In this document: one piece after another, positions 57,649 to 64,000 of the stretch
Layout of the letters: each line of letters opens with the position of its first letter
Numbering within the stretch: position 1 is the stretch's first letter
From: Acidobacteriota bacterium
Lineage (GTDB): Bacteria > Acidobacteriota > Thermoanaerobaculia > Multivoradales > JBCCEF01
Assembly (NCBI GenBank): GCA_039028635.1
Contig: JBCCHV010000032.1
Location: 1 to 64,000 of the forward strand
DNA: 64,000 nucleotides
Direction of reading: 5' to 3'
Notes under the pieces: model-generated
What the model saw: only the letters and a program-made list of their open reading frames with translations
Databases searched by the model: none
What the model was told of the DNA's origin: nothing
Translations under genes and position numbers: made by a program

Positions 57649-58443
57649 ATGAAGCCAACTTCCGAGCTCGCCGAGCTGGTCGCCCTGGTCCGCCGCCTGC
57701 GAGCGCCCGATGGTTGCCCCTGGGACCGCGAGCAAAGCCTCGCCAGCGTGCGGCCGTATCTCCTCGAAGAAGCCCACGAGCTCGCCGATGCCCTGGACGA
57801 GGGCCGTTGGCCGGAGATCCGCGAAGAGCTCGGCGACCTGCTCTTCCAGGGCGCCTTCATCGCTTGCCTGGCGGAGGAAGCGGACGCCTTCACCGTCGGC
57901 GATGCGATCGACGCCGTCGAGCGCAAGATGATCGATCGTCACCCCCATGTCTTCGGAAACGAGAAGCTCGTCGATCGCGAGGCCGTCGAGCGGGCCTGGG
58001 AACGCCGCAAGCTGGACCGGCGGCAGGATGGCGGTCTCCTCGCCGGTGTACCGCGCTCCCTGCCGGCCCTCAACGGCGCCTACCGGCTGACCCAGAAAGC
58101 CGCCGGCGTGGGCTTCGACTGGGCCACTCCGGCGGAGGTCCTGGACAAGATCGACGAGGAGGTCGGTGAGCTGCGCGAGGCCCTGGCGTCAGGCCTCGGC
58201 CAAGCCGCCGCCGCCGAGGAGATCGGGGACCTGTTCTTCGCCCTCGCCAACCTGGCGCGCAAGCTCGAGATCGATCCCGAGGCGGCGGCAGCGGCCTGCA
58301 ATCGCAAGTTCGTGCGCCGCTTCCGCTATATCGAGCGGGGCCTGCAGGAGCGCGGACGGCCCTTGGCCGAAGCCAGCCTCGACGAAATGGAGGCGCTGTG
58401 GCAGGAGGCCAAGGCCTCAGAGGCCGGCGAGAACTCGGCGTAG
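57649..58443 (+). CDS. mazG: Nucleoside triphosphate pyrophosphohydrolase
   Basis: 264 residues, like E. coli MazG (263). Two tandem MazG domains: the first has LRAPDGCPWDREQSL, YLLEEAHELADAL and EELGDLLFQ (metal-binding ExxE/ExxD), the second has EEVGELREAL and EEIGDLFFALANLAR. It hydrolyses NTPs to NMP and pyrophosphate and can lower ppGpp-related stress signals. Its last 27 bases overlap the end of the convergent tesA-like gene. Confidence 0.96.
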   Translation: MKPTSELAELVALVRRLRAPDGCPWDREQSLASVRPYLLEEAHELADALDEGRWPEIREELGDLLFQGAFIACLAEEADAFTVGDAIDAVERKMIDRHPHVFGNEKLVDREAVERAWERRKLDRRQDGGLLAGVPRSLPALNGAYRLTQKAAGVGFDWATPAEVLDKIDEEVGELREALASGLGQAAAAEEIGDLFFALANLARKLEIDPEAAAAACNRKFVRRFRYIERGLQERGRPLAEASLDEMEALWQEAKASEAGENSA

Positions 58444-59073
58444 GGCCGGCAGCACGGTGTCGGCGATCCGCTGGTGGCCCTCGACGTTGGGGTGGATACC
58501 GTCGGCGAGATTGAGCTCCGGCTCACCTCCCACCCCCTCGAGCAGAAACGGCAGCAGGGCGACGCCGGTGGCGGTGGCCACTTCGCCATAGAGGGCGCGA
58601 AACCCGGCGGTGTACTCGGGGCCATGGCTGGGAGGCATCTCCATGCCGGCGATCAACACCCGAGCCCCCGCCTCCTGACAACGCTCGACGATGGCGCGCA
58701 GGTTGGACTCGATGCCCTCGAGGGGCTGCCCCCGCAAGCCGTCGTTGGCTCCCAATGCCACCACCACCACGTCCGGCCGCTGGCGCAACAGCCAGTCGAT
58801 GCGCGACAGACCGCCGGCGCTGGTGTCGCCGCTGACGCCGGCATTGATCAGGCGGATCGGCTCGCCCGCCGCCGCCAGCGCCTCGGAGATCAGAGCGGGA
58901 AAGGCCTGTCCCTCTTCCAGGCCATAGCCGGCGGTCAGGCTGTCACCGAGAAAGACCACCAGCGGGCCCGAAGGCTCGGCCGGCGCCGGGGCTTCGACGA
59001 CCGGCGGCGAGCCACAGGCGAGGCTGAGAGCGAGGCATGCGACGAGGGCGCCGGCAAAAGGTCGGAAAGTCAT
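58417..59073 (-). CDS. tesA: TesA-like arylesterase / lysophospholipase (SGNH), lipoprotein
   Basis: 218 residues. GDSL block I VVFLGDSLTAGYG, block II NAGVSGDTSAGG, block III VALGANDGLRG and block V DGIHPNVEGH are all intact, so the Ser-Asp-His triad is complete. A lipobox (LSLACGS, Cys near 20) suggests a lipoprotein, unlike soluble E. coli TesA. Divergent from the YbbA/YbbP-like ABC pair, the same arrangement as in E. coli. A TAGAAT (minus strand, 59085-59080) ends six bases before the ATG, so the transcript may lack a leader. Confidence 0.93.
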   Translation of the reverse strand: MTFRPFAGALVACLALSLACGSPPVVEAPAPAEPSGPLVVFLGDSLTAGYGLEEGQAFPALISEALAAAGEPIRLINAGVSGDTSAGGLSRIDWLLRQRPDVVVVALGANDGLRGQPLEGIESNLRAIVERCQEAGARVLIAGMEMPPSHGPEYTAGFRALYGEVATATGVALLPFLLEGVGGEPELNLADGIHPNVEGHQRIADTVLPALRRVLAGL

Positions 59074-59079
59074 GGAATT

Positions 59080-59085
59080 ATTCTA
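59080..59085 (-). promoter_or_regulatory. Possible -10 box for a leaderless tesA transcript
   Basis: TAGAAT on the minus strand ends six bases before the tesA ATG. Transcription would then start at or next to the ATG. No good -35 box at 16-18 bases upstream, and no Shine-Dalgarno sequence in the gap. Confidence 0.35.
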
Positions 59086-59185
59086 GTGTCGCCTCGGGTT
59101 GATCGGTCCAGCGGCAAACGCCGCGCCCCCTGCATCAACTCGCGATTCGCCATCCGCTTCCAGTCCTTCCGTCTGCCGTCACGAG

Positions 59186-59890
59186 ATGCCCAAGACCTCC
59201 GAATCCCCACGTATCGAGCTTCGTTCCCTCACCCGACAACTGCCCTCCGGGGACCGCCTCCTCACCCTCGTCGACGACATCGACCTGACGGTCGCGGCGG
59301 GAGAATCGGTGGCCGTCCTGGGGCCCTCCGGCAGTGGCAAGTCGACCCTCTTGGCGCTGATGGCCGGCCTCGATCGACCGACCTCTGGGGAGGTGCTGAT
59401 CGACGGCGAGGCGATCCAGGGCTGGTCCGAGGATCGCCTGGCGCGACTCCGCCGGCACCGCATCGGGTTCGTCTTCCAGTCCTTTCAGCTACTGCCCAAC
59501 CTCACCGCCCGCGAGAACGTCTCGCTGCCCCTCGAGCTGATCGCCGACGCGGCACCCCGGCAGCGCGCCGACGAGCTGCTCGCCGCCGTCGGCCTGTCGG
59601 CCCGCGGTCACCACTACCCGGCGCAGCTCTCCGGCGGTGAGCAGCAGCGGGTCGCCATCGCCCGCGCCTTCGCGGCACGGCCCGCGATCCTGCTCGCCGA
59701 CGAGCCCACCGGCAACCTCGACAGCGCCACCGGCCAGCGCGTCCTCGAGCTCCTCGGCGAGCTGCGGACGGAGCAGGGCACGACCCTCGTGATGGTGACC
59801 CACGACCCCGCCGTGGCGCGCCACTGTGACCGCCAGATCCACCTCCGCGACGGGCGCCTGGAGCGCCAGGAAACGGCCGTTGCGTCTTGA
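59186..59890 (+). CDS. ybbA: ABC transporter ATP-binding protein (YbbA/LolD type)
   Basis: 234 residues. Walker A LGPSGSGKST, Q loop FVFQSFQLLPNLTARENV (typical for LolD/MacB/YbbA), signature LSGGEQQRVAIARA, Walker B ILLADEPTGNLDS and H loop VTHD. It powers the permease that follows. The start at 59186 is preferred to an earlier in-frame TTG because the conserved part begins there. The permease TTG at 59880 overlaps its end. Confidence 0.95.
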   Translation: MPKTSESPRIELRSLTRQLPSGDRLLTLVDDIDLTVAAGESVAVLGPSGSGKSTLLALMAGLDRPTSGEVLIDGEAIQGWSEDRLARLRRHRIGFVFQSFQLLPNLTARENVSLPLELIADAAPRQRADELLAAVGLSARGHHYPAQLSGGEQQRVAIARAFAARPAILLADEPTGNLDSATGQRVLELLGELRTEQGTTLVMVTHDPAVARHCDRQIHLRDGRLERQETAVAS

Positions 59891-62399
59891 TCTCTACGGC
59901 CGCCTGCTGCTGCGCGAGTCGCGCGGTACGCGGCGCCCGCTGGCCTTCTTCGTCGCCTGCCTGGCGGTCGGCGTCACCGCCGTGGTGGCGGTGGCCGGCC
60001 TCTCCGCCGGCCTCGACGCCGGCATCCGCTCCCAGGCCCGCAACCTGCTGGCGGCGGACCTCGCCCTCGAGGGGCGCCGTCCGCTGCCGGACGAGATCCA
60101 GGCCCGCCTCGCCGACCCCCGGATCGCGGCGCGCGTCGAGATCAAGGAGATGGTCACCCTGGTGGCGGCGCCCGGCAGCGGCGAAAGCCAGCTCGCCGAG
60201 CTCAAGGCGGTCGGCTCCGGCTACCCCTTCTACGGCGAGATCGAGCTCCTTCCGGATCGCCCCATCGCCGAGCTGCTCAGCGCCGAGACCGCCCTCGCCG
60301 CCCCCGAGCTGCTGGCGCGCCTCGGCCTCGCCATCGGCGATGGCCTGGCCATCGGCGGCGAGCGCTTTGTCATCGCCGGTGAGATCGAGCGCGAGCCGGA
60401 CCGCCTGCAGGTCGGCCTCGCCATGGGACCGCGGGTGATGATCTCCCTCGACGGTCTGGCCCGCACCAGCCTGGCGCAGAAGGGCAGCCGCATCGAGCAC
60501 CGCACCCTGCTGCAACTGGCCGACGCCGGTGCCGATCCGGAAGCCCTCGCCGAAGATCTCGCCGCGGAGCTGCCGCCCTACTACCGGGTCGAGACCTCGC
60601 GCCAGGCACAACCTTCGCTGCGCCAGGGAGTCGATCGCGTCGACCGGTTTCTCGGCCTCACGGCCCTGCTCTCACTGCTCGTCGGCGGCCTCGGCATCGG
60701 TCAGACGGTGCGCGCCTGGTTGGTCAGCCGCTACGACTCCCTCGCCATCCTCAAGTGCCTCGGCGTGCGGCCCCGGGAGCTCTTCGGTCTCTACCTCACC
60801 CAGACCGCCCTCCTCGCCCTCGCCGGTAGCCTGGTCGGGCTGCTCGCCGGCAGTGCCCTGCAGCGCATCGTGCCGGCCCTGTTCCCGGATCTGGTGCCCG
60901 TCGACCTGCTCGATCCCTGGCAGCCGGAAGCGCTGCTGCGCGGCCTCGCCCTCGGCCTCGGGGTGGCCTTGATCTTCGCCATCGCACCGCTGACCTCGAT
61001 CCTCCGGCTGCCGCCGGCGCGCGCCTTCCGGCAAAGCGTCGAGCCGCCCCCGCCGAGCCGGGGAGCGACCCTCGGCACCGCCGCCCTGCTGCTCGGCGGC
61101 ATCACCCTGTTCGCCATCGGCCAAGCCCGCGACGGCCTCCTCGGCGGCGCCTTCACGCTGGTTCTGCTGGCCACCGGCGGCGCCCTCGCGCTGGCCTCGA
61201 GCCTGACCACCGGAACCCTCGCCCGCCTGCCGGAGAGCTTCGGCGGCACCGCCCTGCGCCACGGCCTCAAGGCGCTGCTGCGCCCCGGCGCCGGCACCCG
61301 CGGCGCCATGGTCGCCCTCGGCCTGGGCGTGCTGGTGGTCGCCACCATGGCCCAGGTCGAGAGTCAGCTCGGACACCGTTTGACCACCCAGGTGCCGGAC
61401 GATGCCCCGTCGGCCTTCCTGGTCGACATCCAGCCGGACCAGTGGAGCGGCGTGCAGTCGCTGCTCGGCGAGGCCGGCGCCCGCGGCATCGACTCGGTGC
61501 CGGTGGTGATGGCCCGGCTGCGCTCGATCGACGGCGTCGGCATCTCCTCGGCCGCCGAGGCCGACGAGGAAACCAACGACAACGCCCGCCGCTGGGCCCT
61601 CACTCGGGAACAGCGACTGACCTACCTCGACCGCCTACCGGACGACAATCGCATCGTCGCCGGTGCCCTGTGGAACGATCCACAGGCGCTGGAAGTCAGC
61701 GTCGAGCGCGACTTCGCCGAAGACCTCGGCGTCGAGCTCGGCTCGCGTCTGCTGTTCGACATCCAGGGAGTGCCGCTGGAGCTGGTGGTCTCCAGCCTGC
61801 GCACCGTCGAATGGGAAACCTTCGGCCTCAACTTCTTCCTGGTCGCCGAGCCGGCGGCCCTCGACGCCGCTCCTCACCTGCGAGTCGCCACCTTTCGCCT
61901 GGCTCCGGAGGTCGAGCGCCAGACCCAGAACCGCCTCGCCGCCGCCTACCCCAACATCACCATGCTGCGCATCGGTGAGCTGCTCGACAAGGTCACCACC
62001 CTGCTCACCCGGATCGGCCTGGCGGTGCGCTTGCTGGGCGCCTTCACGGTGCTGTCGGGCCTCGCCATCCTGGCCGGCGCCATCGCCGCCGGGGCCGCCC
62101 GCCGGGGCAGCGAAGTGGCTCTGCTCAAAACCCTCGGCGTCACCCGCTGGGGAGTGGTGGCACGATTCGCTCTCGAGTACTCGCTGATCGGCGCCGTCGC
62201 CGGCGTGGTCGGCCTGGCCAGCTCGACCCTGCTCTCCTGGGGCATCCTCGAGAAGGGCCTCGAGGTCGGTTGGTCACCGCAGCCGGCGCTGCTGGTGATG
62301 GCCTTCGCCGTCACCGTCGGCCTGAGCACCCTCGCCGGCCTCGGCGCCAGCGCGCGGGCCCTGGCGGTGCGTCCCCTGGCGGTCCTGCGCCAGCCCTGA
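59880..62399 (+). CDS. ybbP: FtsX-like ABC permease (YbbP type)
   Basis: 839 residues, close to E. coli YbbP (804). One N-terminal helix, a large periplasmic domain, three helices around 255-370 (FtsX core with SLLVGGLGIGQTVRAWLVSRYDSLAILKCLGV), a second set of helices near 400-440, a second periplasmic domain and a final three-helix FtsX core (IAAGAARRGSEVALLKTLGV). Start: a TTG at 59880 with CAGGAA seven bases upstream. With YbbA it is a type VII (mechanotransmission-like) transporter; substrate unknown, lipid or lipoprotein handling is suspected from the TesA neighbour. Confidence 0.93.
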   Translation: MRLDLYGRLLLRESRGTRRPLAFFVACLAVGVTAVVAVAGLSAGLDAGIRSQARNLLAADLALEGRRPLPDEIQARLADPRIAARVEIKEMVTLVAAPGSGESQLAELKAVGSGYPFYGEIELLPDRPIAELLSAETALAAPELLARLGLAIGDGLAIGGERFVIAGEIEREPDRLQVGLAMGPRVMISLDGLARTSLAQKGSRIEHRTLLQLADAGADPEALAEDLAAELPPYYRVETSRQAQPSLRQGVDRVDRFLGLTALLSLLVGGLGIGQTVRAWLVSRYDSLAILKCLGVRPRELFGLYLTQTALLALAGSLVGLLAGSALQRIVPALFPDLVPVDLLDPWQPEALLRGLALGLGVALIFAIAPLTSILRLPPARAFRQSVEPPPPSRGATLGTAALLLGGITLFAIGQARDGLLGGAFTLVLLATGGALALASSLTTGTLARLPESFGGTALRHGLKALLRPGAGTRGAMVALGLGVLVVATMAQVESQLGHRLTTQVPDDAPSAFLVDIQPDQWSGVQSLLGEAGARGIDSVPVVMARLRSIDGVGISSAAEADEETNDNARRWALTREQRLTYLDRLPDDNRIVAGALWNDPQALEVSVERDFAEDLGVELGSRLLFDIQGVPLELVVSSLRTVEWETFGLNFFLVAEPAALDAAPHLRVATFRLAPEVERQTQNRLAAAYPNITMLRIGELLDKVTTLLTRIGLAVRLLGAFTVLSGLAILAGAIAAGAARRGSEVALLKTLGVTRWGVVARFALEYSLIGAVAGVVGLASSTLLSWGILEKGLEVGWSPQPALLVMAFAVTVGLSTLAGLGASARALAVRPLAVLRQP

Positions 62400-62436
62400 C
62401 GGCTCAGGCCGCGAGCCTCAACCCTGGTCGATGGCT

Positions 62437-63393
62437 TCAGGGCGGCAGGCCGGTGCGCTCGAGTAGCTCGCTCACCGGAACAAAGCGATAACCCAGCTCA
62501 CGGGCTCGCGGTACCTCCTGGCGCAACACCTCCAGGGTCGCCGGATGGGGGTGGCCGATGGCGATGGCGGCGCCGCGGTCACGGCTCACCCCGAGGAGCC
62601 GCCGAAACTGGAAGCGCACCGCCTCCGGCGCAGGATCGGGATCGAGGAACACCTGGCGCTCGGCGGTCGGAATCCCGAGATCGACGGCGGTGCGAAAAGC
62701 GACACTCTGCGGGCTGGTGCGGGAATCGAGGAAGAACAGGCCGCGCTCCGCAACCACTTCGAGAACCGCCCGCATCGACAAGGCATCGGCGGTCAACACG
62801 GAGCCCATGTGATTGTTGACCCCGCGGGCGGTCGGCACCGCCTCGAGGGCGCGGCCGGTCGCCGCCGCCAGCTCGGCGGCGGCCATCCCGGCGCGCAGGG
62901 CGCCGGGGCCCGGGGTCGCTCCGTCTCGGCCCTCCATGGGGAGATGGAGCAGAACCTCGGCGCCGTGATCCTCGAGCGCCGCGAGGACTTGGGGAGTGCG
63001 GCTCTCGAAGGGCAGCACCGCGTAGGACACGGGCACTCCAAGGGCCTCCAGGTCGTGGACGTCGGCGACCCTCCGGCCGAGATCGTCGATCACCAGGGCG
63101 ATGCGAGCCTCACCGCTCGCCGGCAAGGCTTCGGGAAGGGACTCGGGCTGAGACTGCGGTGTGACCGGAGCCACCACCTCGGGCTCGGAGGAGGGGACAG
63201 GTCGCTCTTGCGCCGGCGGCACCGAAGGCGCGGCGGCCGGCTCCTCCTCGACCACCACCGGTTCAGCGGGCGGACCCGCCGTGCGATAGGCGAGATAGAC
63301 CGCCGCCACCACCACCATGGCCAGGAACAGGAAGAGCAGCACTCCTCCCAGACCGACCTGCTTGCGCCGCCGACGACGCCCCTTCTTCGCCAT
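62437..63393 (-). CDS. yibQ: Divergent polysaccharide deacetylase family protein (YibQ, DUF610)
   Basis: 318 residues. Basic N terminus, one membrane helix (about 12-35), a Pro/Glu/Val-rich linker (about 45-95), then the YibQ deacetylase-like fold: RIALVIDDLGR, VSYAVLPF, VLLHLPMEG, GVNNHMGS, LFFLDSRTSPQSVA and AIAIGHPHPATLEVL. Asp and His positions of the metal site are present. YibQ genes typically follow CtpA and an M23 protein; here the CtpA-like gene precedes it. A role in cell-wall glycan modification is inferred. ATG at 63393. Confidence 0.92.
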   Translation of the reverse strand: MAKKGRRRRRKQVGLGGVLLFLFLAMVVVAAVYLAYRTAGPPAEPVVVEEEPAAAPSVPPAQERPVPSSEPEVVAPVTPQSQPESLPEALPASGEARIALVIDDLGRRVADVHDLEALGVPVSYAVLPFESRTPQVLAALEDHGAEVLLHLPMEGRDGATPGPGALRAGMAAAELAAATGRALEAVPTARGVNNHMGSVLTADALSMRAVLEVVAERGLFFLDSRTSPQSVAFRTAVDLGIPTAERQVFLDPDPAPEAVRFQFRRLLGVSRDRGAAIAIGHPHPATLEVLRQEVPRARELGYRFVPVSELLERTGLPP

Positions 63394-63500
63394 GTCTCGA
63401 TTCGCCGAAAATGGAGCCCGAGGCACCCGGCCGATGGCGGCGGGCGGCGCAGCCGCCCACCTTTCCCAGCGCCGTCCCGCGCTTCAGGACGGTGGCCTCG

Positions 63501-64000
63501 TCAGGCGGCTTTCTGCTCCGTGGATTCCAGGGGCTCGTCGTCCTTCAATCGCTCGATGCCACGCTGCAGGATGAGATCTTCGAAATCCGTCTCACCCGCC
63601 GAGAATCCGGCGGTTCCGGGGCGCACCCGAACGTCCGGCTCGAGGCTCGACGACAGCGGCTCACCGTCCGGCCCGGTGTAGAAAGCCGAGGTGTAGAACA
63701 GGCTGCCGCCGCTCGCCAGGGCCGAAGAATCGCGCTGGCCGGCCCAGCCGAAGGTGCGATCACCGACCAGCTCGGCCCCCGCCTTCTGGCGCAGAACGGT
63801 GGCGAGGATCTCCGACGGCCCGAGGGTTCCGCGGCTCACCAACACCACCATCCGGCCCTGCCAGACCACCTCGTCGCGACCGGCAAAGCTCACCAGATCT
63901 TCGTCCTTGCGCACCAGCTTGCCGAGCTCGCCACGAGCAAACAGGTCCGCCAAGCGATAGGCGACGTTGGCATCGCCACCGGCGGAGCGGCGCAGGTCGA
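63501..64000 (-). CDS. CtpA-like S41 family protein lacking the catalytic Ser and Lys (partial)
   Basis: The 5' end lies beyond the window; 166 C-terminal codons are seen. The S41 fold is clear: DLRRSAGGDANVAYRLADLF, VVLVSRGTLGPSEILATVL, ELVGDRTFG and YTGPDGEPLSSSLEPDVRV. Aligned with tail-specific protease (SASASEI ... TFGKG), the nucleophile Ser position is Gly (codon at 63819-63821) and the Lys 25 residues later is Trp (63744-63746). It is therefore probably inactive as a protease. It is upstream of yibQ on the same strand, as active CtpA genes usually are. Confidence 0.85.
   Translation of the reverse strand, partial: DLRRSAGGDANVAYRLADLFARGELGKLVRKDEDLVSFAGRDEVVWQGRMVVLVSRGTLGPSEILATVLRQKAGAELVGDRTFGWAGQRDSSALASGGSLFYTSAFYTGPDGEPLSSSLEPDVRVRPGTAGFSAGETDFEDLILQRGIERLKDDEPLESTEQKAA

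Overview
The window reads as chromosomal DNA of a high-GC Gram-negative bacterium. The best fit is Acidobacteriota, probably a Thermoanaerobaculia-like lineage. This is inferred from the mix of families (VWFA-related secreted protein, DUF4388 and DUF1844 proteins, an HTH/TPR gene pair, YibQ next to a CtpA-like protein, R3H-ATPase, methylmalonyl-CoA genes) and from the many lipoproteins and signal peptides. No rRNA, tRNA, CRISPR array, transposase or phage gene was recognised. Genes are dense, with many ATGA or GTGA stop/start overlaps, so most strand runs look like operons.

Layout. 0-0.45 kb: a tandem structured repeat. 0.4-9 kb: two two-component systems. One is a sigma54 regulator/kinase/lipoprotein trio resembling QseF-QseE-QseG; the other is an OmpR/HAMP-kinase pair with a direct-repeat operator. 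DinB and small secreted genes lie between them. 8.7-9.4 kb: a MITE-like element and a hairpin-rich gap. 9.4-12.8 kb: a spondin-domain protein and two coupled alpha/beta hydrolases. 12.9-19.3 kb: PabB-PabC fusion, threonine dehydratase, PurE-PurK, FkbM methyltransferase and a LysE exporter. 19.3-23.5 kb: an ECF41 sigma factor with its epimerase and a matching promoter, then two acyltransferases (PlsB-like, PlsC-like). 23.6-26.4 kb: a second copy of the repeat element, then a BlaI repressor and an M56 peptidase fused to an M23 peptidase, with a BlaI-type operator. 26.5-32 kb: ferredoxin, SGNH hydrolase, PepE, DUF1684 lipoprotein, and a three-gene cytochrome operon (pentaheme c, Tll0287-like c, membrane b). 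32-44 kb: R3H/SpoIIIAA-like ATPase, large VWFA protein, threonine dehydratase-like enzyme, HTH plus TPR pair with a small secreted protein, TfoX_C protein, aminotransferase, beta-propeller protein and STAS protein. 44-47 kb: acyl-CoA dehydrogenase, MeaB and methylmalonyl-CoA epimerase. 47-53.6 kb: SpoIID/SPOR lipoprotein, membrane protein, DnaC-like ATPase, HspR and DnaK. 53.9-58.4 kb: DUF4388, TPR and DUF1844 proteins, MazG. 58.4-64 kb: TesA divergent from YbbA-YbbP, then YibQ and a truncated CtpA-like protein.

Most notable. (1) A BlaI-regulated M56 metalloprotease carries a peptidoglycan-hydrolase (M23) domain where BlaR1 has its penicillin sensor. (2) A family of short intergenic elements has terminal inverted repeats and CTAG at both ends, and one end supplies the UAG stop codon of the neighbouring gene. 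(3) The CtpA-like protein at the right edge lacks both catalytic residues of family S41. (4) The cytochrome operon and the HTH/TPR/small-peptide cluster have no role that can be assigned here. All calls come from reading the sequence; no database search was run.
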